Assembly (NCBI GenBank): GCA_037043235.1
Contig: JAWRVZ010000043.1
Coordinates: forward strand, 3,199,001 to 3,263,000
Direction of reading: 5' to 3'
Source: Rhodeus uyekii
Lineage: Eukaryota > Chordata > Actinopteri > Cypriniformes > Acheilognathidae
DNA: 64,000 bases
Made by a program: the position numbers and the translations under genes. Of the stretch, positions 1 through 12,100 are shown one piece after another (the first letter of the stretch is position 1; every line of letters starts with the position of its first letter). Below the pieces are notes generated by a model, which ran no database searches, was not told the origin of the DNA, and saw nothing but the letters and a program-made list of their open reading frames with translations.

Positions 1-2224
1 TAGTTCCTAAATACTCAAATCATAACCGCCAAGCTTACAATGTCATTTAATGAATAACTGCAAGGACAAGCATAGTCGATAACTGAATCATGAGGAAATA
101 CTCCATGGTCATTTGAAATAGCTGAAGCCCTTCGCATTATATCTAATGCAGGCAAAAGGCAATCTGAATCATATTAATTGTGAGACATCACATTCCTTCA
201 AATAACCTTAACTAAGCCCCTGTTTTGATGTAGGGCATGTGTTTTGTTGGATGTCTGACAAACTAAACTGCAGATAAATTACAATTTCTTTTCACAATTA
301 TCTGAGGTTACAATACAACTAATTATTACACGGCTCTCTGTATTACTTAATTCTGATTCATGGCAACGCCGCTCAAACTGCCGCAACTGCTGCAGTCTCT
401 TGTAATGAATATCTGGAATCATCGTACAACTGGAATCTTCTTGCATTGAAGTTATTGACTAGAGTGAAAATTACATTAGAAGACTTTTAATGTTGTTAAA
501 TTCTTTGTATTGTTGCTTGGCTGATTGTTTTGGACTATTATTTTCTTTTTAACCAACGTTTTAAATTGATAACACACAACTCAAATAAATTATTTCATAT
601 CCACGTATTTATTTGGTGAGCAGCCGTGTAATAAGCGATATAATATAGTATACAGTAAGTCGTCATTATCATTCGTATTAGTTTTCAGGTACCGTTTAGT
701 TCTTCCAGTGCAGCAAAGGAAGAGAGAACAACAGAATATCTGAGAGGTCATTTTGCATCTCATTTATTCATGGTCTCTTACTTCGATGAAGCGGTGATAT
801 AAGCAAGGCTTTGGCAGGTGTATGATTGGTGCTGGCAGATGATTCAGCAGAAAATAACTTACAATAGAAAAATCCACAAGCAGTGATTCCCCTCCATTGC
901 ACATAGACATATTTCAAAACAAATGACCTTCAACTACAACAGACTTTTCCATGTGCAAGAGCAAGTGGTATTACATTTGCAGATTGCTAGCATTTACAAT
1001 AATGAACAAAGTAACATCTTCACCCTTAGAAAGTGCCAAGGTCTACTCACACATGCACAGCTCATACATCCTTCTAAAAATCCAATGAACACCAATCTAA
1101 CACCCAATCAGCAGAGACCTTACAGCATGGTCACCAATCAGCATGGTGAAGTTACTCCTTTGGCCCAATCAGAGAGCTCAACAAGGTCATGCAACTCCAC
1201 CCATGCTCCCTGATGCACATTAGTCTAGCATGCAATTACTGTACAGGGCATGATGTTTTTCCCCCAAACCCACAATAAAGAGCCTCAATAACATCCCACT
1301 GGACACCCTGGTAACTTTCACAGGACCCCAGATAACAATTATGGTGGAGAAATGCCGTTTCATGTCAATACAACATTCGCTAAGAGGTTCTGATGAAAGC
1401 TATCAGTGTTATTGTAGAGGCTCCAACCCTGTACAGACACTCTCACTCTAGTAATATGTAGTGACAGTAAAGGACATTATCCCAATTAGCCAGAGACAAT
1501 GAAGAATAGAGGAGATTTATCAAGGAAAAGAGAGAATATTGGGGGTTCCCCACCTGTTAACGCTTTGATGTGATCTAATGAATGAGAAGAACACAAAGCA
1601 AAAAGCAAAACATTATGACATACTGAGAACAGAAAGTATCTCTGCACTAACAGTAAACCACATCCTCTCAGAACATTGCATATAATATTTCTATGAGAAT
1701 GAAAGATTGAGCTTTTACGAGCGCCATTACGTTCCTTTGTGAGACAAAAACAAGAGGCATAATGACTTTGATGGCTGTATGCTGGAGAAACAGGAAATTG
1801 TGGGAGTGTTTTTAGGCAAATGTTTCAGAAACTGGCAACAAGGAGGAAGAGGCTTTGTATGATGGGAGAAACAGACACTTCCAACTGCCGTTCATTTCTT
1901 TTAAGGATGTAACAGAATGACAGCTTCTTTTGCTGGAGTCTGCAGAGACAGCTGTAGGAGAGATGAAGGGTACACTTGACAGAGAGGGAACATCTGAGGG
2001 TGGATCTGAAAACCAGCGTAATCAAGATCTGGAGACATGCCATTCTATAAGAGATGGTGGGGCCATAGATCAGTGCTGATCGAATTCATATCACACTTAT
2101 GAATCCTGAACATTGTTGAAAGATGCCAGCAAATGGTTAGAAACCTAAAAGGTAGAGCATTACTGTTATACTTTATTGTACAACTGTTAGTTTCAGTCAG
2201 TTGGCACGTGGGCAAAATATTATA

Positions 2225-2566
2225 TCTAGGGATGCAAGGTATTATCTTGGTGTTATATCATTTATAGCCTCGTAATATTTGAGATTTTTAATTTATCTGT
2301 AGATATTTAATTGTTTATGCTTTTTTCCCCTATTTTAATTACCTTTTCTGTCTGTCATATAATATTGACTTAGTCAATATTAATACAAAAGTTATTTAAT
2401 AACACTGTTAGATTCCATTTCAAGCTAAATTGAGCTTGTCAAAATGTAAAAATGAATGATCATTATACCTAAAAACATTTTTTTACATTATAATGTTATA
2501 TTTTAGTTTTAATTTAAATATGTTTAGTCAAAACAGTATAGAATTGTAGTATTGGTTCATCCCTAG
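2225..2566. mobile_element. Possible short hAT-like TIR element
   Basis: An AT-rich stretch bounded by inverted CTAGGGATG and CATCCCTAG, a terminal motif common in fish hAT-type non-autonomous elements. The flanking 8 bp only partly match, so boundaries are tentative. Confidence 0.35.
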
Positions 2567-3147
2567 TTATAACTATTTTACGCTTTACCTGTTAAAGATC
2601 TGGACAATCACAGCAGCCACATTTGCAGTACTTCACATTCTCTCATGTGAATCTGGAAACATGCAGAAAGATGAGCATGAAAATATTTTCGTATTCTCAT
2701 GCCCGCCAATTCAACGGAGTTCCGATGTGATGTCTGAAGTGAACAATGGTTCAACCGTTGGCCTAAAAAGTCAACAGGTCTTTGATATGATATGACACAT
2801 GCACTGATCATCCTGTCTGAGGTCACTGTGGTCCAGGATGCTCCATATTCAGTAGGTACTGTAGACCTACTGAGAATGGTAGGAATATTTAAAAGTAACA
2901 TATCATAAGTGTCTGCCCTCCATTCCAATGACATGGAGAAGAAGAATCAAGCTCATTTGCTGACAATGCGCGAGTGATGCTACATGATGGATTATGGAGA
3001 GGCTGAAATACGGAAGATGATCCCATGCTTCAACACTTGCCTATGGGCTAAGCATTATTTGACTCACACAGAGACAGGCAAGAAGACGAACAGTATAAGG
3101 GAGAGACAGAGACAGAAACAAAGACACAGAGAGAGTTAAGGCGTTAC

Positions 3148-3159
3148 CCCATGAAGCTC
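3148..3159 (-). CDS. cacna1b: cacna1b candidate microexon 24a (Ser-Phe-Met-Gly)
   Basis: A 12-nt exon, GAGCTTCATGGG on the minus strand. It lies 1.2 kb downstream of exon 24, with a long CT-rich tract and AAAG before it and GTAACG after it. Joined in phase 2 to exon 24 it gives Phe-Ser-Ser-Phe-Met-Gly, which is the SFMG insert of the domain III S3-S4 loop encoded by mammalian e24a, a brain-enriched cassette reported to be Nova-regulated. Twelve nt keeps frame. The weak donor and CU-rich sequence on both sides fit a regulated microexon. Confidence 0.8.
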
Positions 3160-6100
3160 CTTTAAGCGATTCCAGGCAGAGAGAAACAGAGGAAGAGAGG
3201 AAAGTCAGTGACAGTACATCAACTCACTCACATTTAACACGCCTTTGGCATGACAGCACAGCAACAAACATAAAAATGAACAGGAACTAGGACAGTCAGT
3301 ACAGTGATGAAAAAACAAGCCGAGAGACCCCTTTATTCTGAAGCAACATTTCAAGGTATTGCACGCACTCTCTTCTCCGCTAGCCTTACTCATTGAAAAT
3401 TAATTGTGACGTGGCTGGAAACAATTTCTGAGCTCTGATCTCAGGCTCAGCCTGGTGGAGACACCACCAAACCAGTATCCCATTCCAAGGATCTGCATCC
3501 AAAATGTACTGGTAACAGGCAATGCATGTCTTGTTAGCAGGGTTATCAAATTACAGGCACCCAGATCTAAATATATACATGGACATGATACAAAGAAAGG
3601 AAGAAAGAAAAGTACATTCCATGAAACCTTTTATCACAAAGCTGTTTAATGTCATCAATTTCTAGTCTTTATAGTGAAATTAGATGTCGGGCGGTGGAGG
3701 TGTTGGTGCATCATGTGAAGTCAGATATGCCACTCTCATAAAACAATACAGCACCAGCAACATTACAACCATTTTCTATTTCTGTTGCACTGGTAAGTGT
3801 TTCTTATAGCAGCTAAAAGCATTTCCTAAATAATAAAGCATTGCAATAGTCATCCATTATCTCACAGAAGATGAGCGATCAGCTGATTGCATCAGATAAC
3901 TCCTTTATTAGCTCCCTCACACACACACACACACACACGCTCGTTCTGTTTGAGACTGAACTTCTCAAAAGTTCAATAAAGTGATGTCAGTTGACCCACA
4001 CCTCTGAGAGAAGGGCAGAAAAGAATAAACGGATCTGTGGGAGTTGGCAAACATCTTAATCAAAGCTTAGTTTTCCTGCAGAATAATAAATGTCCTATGT
4101 TGAATGTGAAATACAAATATAGATTTAGACACTCTTGACACACTGTGGGAATGAGTGTAGTGTAAAACCTTAAAAAAGACGGAGAGGGAAGAGTATTTGG
4201 GCAAATAATTATACTAATAGGTGACTCAAATTACAGAAGTATTTTAGTCAAGACCAATGATGACCATCTGAAACATGCTTAAGTAATTTTTTTAGTTAAA
4301 AGGGTTCTAAGTTATAGGGTTTTATGTAGGTATTTGTAAATGAAAGGCAACTTACGAGAATGCGAATGCCACCAGTGCACCACTGACCACAATGAAGTCC
4401 AGAATATTCCACAGATCTCTGAAGTAGGAACCAGGATGTAGCAATAAACCTAAATCCACCATCTTCTCAAAGGAGAAGTATAAATATGAAAGATTATGTG
4501 TAAAACCTTGACAAATCACTACAGCCATCAAATCACCATTTCTGTAACAAATTTGCTTGTAACAATAAATTTCAAGACAATTACTGACAGACTTAATATT
4601 GCTCACTGTGAGCGATGCTCCTATTATTATTCAGAGTCCTAGTAAGATCTTTTATTGTGAGGAATATTTTATTGTTTTGTACAATAAAAGATTACAGATA
4701 TTTGACCGATTTATTTGTCATAAGTCTGTCAGTTACTGTAATGAAGAGCAAAACAAATCTAAATAACTGTCTGAAAAACAAGTTAAAACATGTCTTTATT
4801 GAAAAACATTAAAAACATGTCTTGAGCTTTTAAAAAAAACACTGGTGTCGAGAGCTGTATGTTGCGCTCTAACAGTTCATGTGAATGTGTCTATGTGAAC
4901 CATCTTAATTAGTCCTAGTTGAAATTAATTAACTAGTTGATTAGTAAATTGTGAAAATAAATAGTTTTGCACATGCCTGATATTAATATGGGTCAATGTG
5001 CTTCATATAGAGAGACTATATCCACATCTCAAGTCATAAGAGGATTTTTGGATTACATCTCCTGTGAGATAATTAACCACTGTAATGTACCACAAAATTA
5101 CCTTAATGACCATCTCAAATGTGAAAACACCAGTGAAGACATAGTCCAAATACTTCAGGACCTATGAAGCGAAGAGTAAAATGGTCATCAGATTAACACC
5201 AGTCATTTGGGAGATATTGGAAAATGAGGTCAAACGCTGCTAAATTCTGACTTTGAACCGCATGACCCGTACAGACAGAACATGAGCGACTCACATTGTT
5301 TCGAGGAGCATTGGCTTGGACTGGGTCCTCTGCAGCCAGGGCTATACTGCTCATGGCAATGACCACCAGGATGCACATCTCAAAGTAGCGCAGACTCACA
5401 ATGTAATGGCACAGACGCCTCACCCTGGACAAAAATCACACACTATGAGAGTTAGGCTCAAGGCAATTACATAATGAAGTCTAATACCTAAATATTATTT
5501 TAATTCTAAAGACAGATACATTTAATTAACCAACAGTAATTAATATTTTCAAGCAGGCCATTGGCAATCAACGACTGATTCAGTCATAAAGTAGACTTTA
5601 GAGGATATGTCTAGTAGGCACAGTCAGGACAACACTATTTTGGCATTCATTTATAGTAAAATAAAACTAATCTTATACTGTTACTGTCACAGACGCGTCT
5701 CTTCACTTTCTGTTCCACTCCTTGTGCTTCCCGTGCCGTTTCCTGCCATCTGTCATGTCAATCACTTCCTTGTTAGTCGTCACCTGTTCCCAATCTCCTC
5801 GTGTATATAAACCCTCATGTTTTCCCAATGATTGTTGACAATGATTATGTTAATGTGTGTGGATATTGTTCTCATCAGTTCCCAGTTTTTTGTACTAAGC
5901 ATTTAGTACAAAAACTAAGCATGTACCACCTTTTGTTTTGCATTGAAAGTCTTTTGTTTTTGTTTAATAAAGTGAGTTTCAGTTTGAACCTGTGCTCCTC
6001 CTTTTTCTGCATCGTACACCGTTCTCCTTCTATAACAGTTACATAATCTTATACTTATACAGGGCCATGAGAGATAGCTGCATTTGGCAATTGCCCATTA

Positions 6101-9100
6101 AAGCACCACTTTACGTGGAGGTTTATGAGGTTGGACACCTTTTAAACTCAAGATCTTAAAGACTTTACCTTAAACACACTCAATCAAACTTTACAAGCAT
6201 TCTTAAGACAAGTAATAAGCAAAAACGTTTGCAGATATAAAACTATTGGTGGTTTTCCAGATGAACACTGCATGTGAATGTTTAAGATGCCACTCACCAA
6301 TGTTGAGGATGGTAAGTTGTGCCTTCCTAAACACAAGCTACTCATAATTGACAGTAGAAGTGGCAACGAAGACCGACAAGAGAAACGAAACCAAGAGAAA
6401 GAGGCGTGACTCACAGAGAGTGAAGCGTGAATGCCGAACGCGCATGTTTTGGTTGTGAAAATCTGACTCCCCGGACAAATCTCCCTCCCCTGCGCGCGCG
6501 CATTAATACGCGCTGCATCGAGGTGAACGCACTTCCTTGAGCATATTCGCCTACAAACGGACTTGTACACTTACATAAATAAGCAGAAAATGAAATTATA
6601 TTACAGTTATAATGAATTATAGTAGGCCTATGGGTTTACCAGGGGGAGTCAGATTTTCACAGCAGAAAAATACACCTGTGAATATCTCACTCCCCTCACT
6701 AACTGTGGTTTAAAAGCTCACAGACTTAACATATTTATTTTATTATCTCATTATGGTATGGACATTCTTTGCACAAAAGCATTTGGTTGTAACAATTATA
6801 GTATGGGTTTACCAGGGGGAGTCAGATTTTCAAAGCAAAAAAATAACTCACCATATTTATCTTATCGTCTTATCATATGGTGAGTCTGTGAGCTTTTAAA
6901 CCAGAGTTAGTGATGGGAGTGAGATTTTCACAGGTGTATTTTTCTGCTGCAGAAAAATCTCGATGTTAGTGAGGAATTTGTCCGGGGAGTCAGATTTCGG
7001 TACAACACCCCACTTCCCGGTTTACACACAAATTATTGGAGTTCGAATAAAAACATTACAGCCTTATTTTTGTTACTTTCACTGTTTACTGACTTTACTG
7101 ACTGTTAATGAGAGTAAAGATAGTTCTTAATATGTTACATGGTTGGCATAAAATTGTTTTATGTTTTTTGTGCTGTTAACTTTATACAGTTGATATAAAA
7201 TATTTTACTACAGTACTTGGTTCAGAATCTTTTTTTTCTAGATTTTCCTCCTTTAAAATTGGGTGCGTTTTATGTTCTGGAGCGTCTTATATGGTGAAAA
7301 ATACGGTATTTCTAAATGGATGCTTTCTTTTTATTGATCTTACTGTGAAAAATTTATCCATGTATCTTTCTTTTATTTTTTCGTCCTTGAAATTTTAATC
7401 AAAATACCACAATTTAATCTTCCTATAGACTTCTCGTAAATGATTGCGCAAATGATTGCATTTTTCTTACAAGTGCCTGGAAGATTTTCTTACAATTGCC
7501 TGGCTCCATCCAATTAACAACAGATAGATAGATTCTGTTTCATTTGGATACACCTCACAATATGGGGAAAAAAATTCTGTAGCTAGTTCCATTCATTGTG
7601 AATTTAAAATTAGCTATAAGTCTGAAGCTACTGTTTGATGTCTAAACTACTCGAATGCAAGAATATAATCTGAGTGTGCACTTGATATTCTCATTTGACT
7701 GTCCCATGCTACACTGCTACTTGTTGACAAGAAAAAAAGCATGTTACTGGAAAGCCTTTTTGAATGTGAGCTACTGTCAAGCAACCAAAAATGAGTTTGA
7801 AGGGATATTTCTGGTTCAATGCTCAATAGTATTTGTGGCATTGCACTGGAGTAAATGTTGAAATACACATTGTTTTGAAAGTTTATCCAATATGTTTCCT
7901 TGACCTGATACACACAGACTCACGGATTGTTTGGGCTGAAGATGAACATGGAGCTGAAGGGGAGGATGGGGCGAGGGCTGCTCTGGTTCAGATCCTCCAG
8001 ATTCTTCTCAGTCATGGGCATTGTCTCACTGTCTATACTGTTCACTGAAAAGACAAACAAATGTCACTTTTGTTAGACCAACATTGGCTTTAGTGTTAAC
8101 TGAAAGTTGAAAAAGTCGCACAAAAATGTGAAATATTTGTTAAAAATGTGCCACCATGAACTGATATGGCTATATGAGAAATACTAACTGGGAATAAGGG
8201 TAGTTTCTCCTGGGGGAGACGTGATGGTCACAGGTATGTGTGTGCCCATTACTCCAGTCTGACCAATATTTCGTTTGTTGTCCGAGTCTTCTGGTTTCTC
8301 AAGACACCATCGGTTCCCAACTGAAGGCTGATGAGGATTTATAGCCAGTGAATCTCCTCCCATGTCCATGAGCCTGGAGCAGTGAGTCCAAGTTTACACT
8401 TTGAAGTTTTGGTCATGAAAGTCGGAACTGAAAAACTGTTCAGTGATTCTGATGTAATCTTTTAAGTCAATAAATCATTCTCATTCAAATCCATTCACTG
8501 ATTCATATTTCAGAACATATAATTGGTTGTACCAACTCAATAAACAGACCCTTCAATGAATGAGTTGTTTTGAGGTGTTCTCAGTGAGGCACCAAACCAA
8601 TTGGGTTTTATAAACAAACTAAACGAGCAAAGTATGTATATATGAATGAATGTTTTTGCTGAATGGATTTAAAAGAGTCACTGGCATGAATCAACATTCC
8701 CAACACCAGAGGCATCATTGCTCACATAAGAATAAGATCACAAGTCTTGTAGCTACTGGAACATGGTTCCATTTTCTTAGTAAAAAACTTGGAAGCAAAT
8801 TTGCAGGTCAATCTAAGAAATAACTTTAAAATATATGAATGCGATCACTAGAGTTGTAGCTACTGGAACATGGTTCACTTTTCTTTGCAAACAACTTTGG
8901 AACCAATATGCTGTTCAATCCAGTAAATAATTCTAAAAACTGTTTGTGAAGAAAGTTTTACCTGTGGCTGGCTGACTTGCCCTCCTCCTTCTCTCCATTC
9001 TTTTGTTGGTCCTCTCCTTGCAACGTAGACTGAGCTTTACTGGTTCGTGGCCTGTGCCGTCTTTTCCCTCCATTAGCTCCATTTTCCCCCCTGGAGCATC

Positions 9101-12100
9101 TCTCTCCCTCCCTTGTTCCTGATCGTGAGCCTTCCTTCTGCCTGGACCGGCGTTCGCTCTTTTCCCCAGCACTGACCACCCCATTGCCCTCCCTGTTATG
9201 CCTGTGGGAGTGATGGTGACGATGTTCTCGCTCCCCACCTCCCATTCCCTCGTCCACCGAGCTCTGATGGTGATGTCTGTGCCCCCCCTCTCTGCTCCGG
9301 CTCCTGTCACCCTTCCCCTCCTTACATCGTGTCCCATCATGCTCCTTACTGCGGCTGTGATGGACGTGATGCCGACCTTCTTTGCCATGCCCGGTGTCGC
9401 CATTTTCATTGGTCTCATTGGAGACACGTTCCCTGTGACGGTGGTGCTTGCGTGGTGGATGCAACTGCGGAGGGTCCATCACAGGGGGGACTCGTTCTTC
9501 CAGCGTGCCACCCTCACCTTGCAAATCCTGGGGTTTATCCCAGCCTCTGTGAGGGCTGATGGAGCCATCACAGCGAGGTTCCACCACCAGAGGCCGGTCC
9601 AGGTGGGTTTTGATGTCAGAGCGGAGGTGAAGGTTGGAAGTCAGTCGGGGGCTGAGCTCCTCTTGGTACAATGCCTCACTGCTGGCCAGCATGTGTTTCC
9701 GAATCTGGGTGGTGCGCTGCTCCCACACAGACATCATCTTTAGAGAACGTTGTTGTTCTTTACTAGTGATGAGAAGAATTAAGGAAACAAATTGGTTAGC
9801 CTCAGACGGACAAAGTTAAATAAAATAATTAGGCATGGTGTTGACATGAGTATCCATCCATGTCGAGACCCCCTTTCATAATAGTGATTTTGTGTTTGTT
9901 TTCTATGAAAAATCCTAATTGATTTGAAAATTTGGCTTAATTTTGTATGGCTACAATTTACATTAAGTTCACATGAAGTTAACAGTGTTGTAGTCGAGAC
10001 AAAGGCATGTTCCTGAGACCATGATAAGACCAAGGTCATGTGCAAAGATATGGTCTTGGAATAAGACTTGAGGACCAAGACCATGACATGACAAGCTCAC
10101 GAAAACATAGTCTTGGATTCAGACACGAGGATGAGGACGAGGACCAAGACCACGAAAATACTGGAGCATGTGAAATCTGTCTTGACTCTGATAAGGACCT
10201 TTTCTGGGTCTTGACTCAAAGTCAAATTAGCTGGTTTCAACTATGACAGAAAAGCCAAGTATTACAAACTTAAAAGTATTTGAAAGTTAATTTAAAAGTA
10301 TTACAAATCCAGTGCTGCTGGACTAAACATTAGTCCAGCAACACTGAAACCGAGTTTGTTCAAGCAGAGGACTGGAACTAACTGAAGTGTAAATAAAAAG
10401 AAGGTCTTTATGGATGCCAGATTACAAAGATTAGTTATGGGCATGCTTTACTCATCTTGCAAATGTTTGTGAATAATGGTTTGGGTCATGATGCTTAACC
10501 ATGCATTCGATATCTACATGCTCAGCAAGTGTAGAATATTTAGAGGGTTTTACCAGGTTTAATGACTTAAAATCTACAGTATCCTTTCCTTATAAAGAAT
10601 AGTTCTGCCACAAAAGCACTTTTTTGTCATTGTTTAATCACCACCATCTCATTCCAAACCTGTTCTTCCAAGTAACAGCAAAGGAGAAATAACAAATATT
10701 TTAAATTACAAACTGAAAATGCACTTCTATTTAAAAGAATGATTCAATAATTTTGTTTTCTGTAATGAAATTGCTAAAAAAAAAAACACTAACATTTAAA
10801 AGTTTGTGATTAGTACGATTTTTTTTAAAGAAGTTAATAGTTATAAATAATAATAATAATAATAATAATAGTTAAAAATATATTACATTTATCAAAAGGG
10901 ACAATTAATATATTAACAGTGTTACAAAAGAAAAATATTTCTAATTATTAAGGAATCCTGAAAAAGCAGCATGGTTTCCACAAAAATATTAAGCAGCAGA
11001 GCAATGTTCACAACATTGATAAAAAAAATAAATATATTACTTGATCACTAAATCAGTATATTAGAATTATAGAATGCTACTGCTACAAATATTGGTGTTT
11101 TATAGTATTTTTGATCAAACAAATGCATCCTTGGTGGGCATAAGTAACCTTAAAAACATTGTATCAACACCAAACCTTTGAACGGCAGTGAATGTGTGTG
11201 TAATGGAATAAAGCCAGCAATATGGATTTGGAACGACGTGAGTGAAAACAACTGATGACAGAAGTCTCCTACATTTCCCCTTATTTCTTTTATATTAAGT
11301 TAGCATGAAGAGAACATAAATCAAGATTGTTGTAAAGAAAAGTAAAGGAAAAGATTCATCTGGAGAAAAGTAACACGTCTACGCTTCTCTTTTATTCTGA
11401 GCACACCTCTAGCAGGCAGGCAGTGTACCAGGGAGCAGGCGTGATGAGTGAACTACAGCAATGTGTAGACAGGTGATGAGAAAGACAATGCTCTCTGAGG
11501 CTGGGAGAGAGTGGAGAGTCTGACTTCAGACTCTATTTAATACTAAAGTACTAACAGGGCTTCATGGTGGGAAACAGTCCTGAGGTCAGACTGTACCTCT
11601 TGTGAACTAGCAGGACAAACTCTTTGATTTTACAGTATAAGGACCTCAAGGTGTGATAATAAATTCCCTTTTCTGTTTATTTGACTTTTGGCCATATTAA
11701 TAATTAAAAAAGCAGAATCTACTGAACATGCGATTAACTACTGATTAACTAATTAATCACTGCCACAGTTCTGATATTTTCCTTTTTCTATGAAATATTA
11801 ACAAAATTAGCAAAAATAAGGACTGATGTTCTCAATGTGCTACAGTACAGTGCTCTATCTTGCTAACTTCTGGCTAATCGCATGGGCTTTTCTAATTTGC
11901 TAACTTGTCTCTGGCTAATAAAATCAATTTAAATATTCATAAAAATCAGAATTTTAAGTGTGGTATTGACTAAAATTGGTTTGCAACAGCTTTAATGTGC
12001 AAATAGAAAAATGTTATTGATGAATGACTTTTTTTATGGCTGGCCAAGAGTTAAAAAAGAAATCAAAGGTTAACATTGACATGATATGAATAAATACAGT

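Larger units (their letters stand above)
1..4355 (-). other. cacna1b intron after exon 24 (incomplete, contains e24a)
   Basis: Non-coding, AT-rich. Apart from the microexon at 3148-3159, a possible short TIR element at 2225-2566 and a CA repeat at 3918-3938 I see nothing. The exon for domain III S4 (expected to read KGKDINTIKSLRVLR) is not present, so this intron continues past the left edge. Confidence 0.75.
5425..7923 (-). other. cacna1b intron 21-22
   Basis: 2.5 kb holding a solo LTR (5685-6037) and a nested palindromic element (6459-6997). Around 7240-7310 there is a piece ending GTGAAAAATACGGTA, like the end of a TA-target DNA transposon. The rest is featureless. Confidence 0.8.

Noticed and set aside
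1825..2043. 72-codon minus-strand frame as a candidate exon 25
   Set aside because: No resemblance to the expected KGKDINTIKSLRVLRVLRP segment.
4356..5424. Assignment of the gene to cacna1a (Cav2.1)
   Set aside because: Domain III S1 looks Cav2.1-like (DPVQANAPRNN), but the II-III linker, the start of domain II and the HPG in S2-S3 are Cav2.2.
8933..9427. Second minus-strand frame of 164 codons overlapping exon 19
   Set aside because: Out of frame with the Cav2.2 linker; Arg/Gly composition is a by-product of the repeat-rich codons.
9198..9743. Long open frames on the plus strand over exon 19 (181 and 76 codons)
   Set aside because: They are the antisense of the GC-rich II-III linker exon; no splice or start context and no family similarity.
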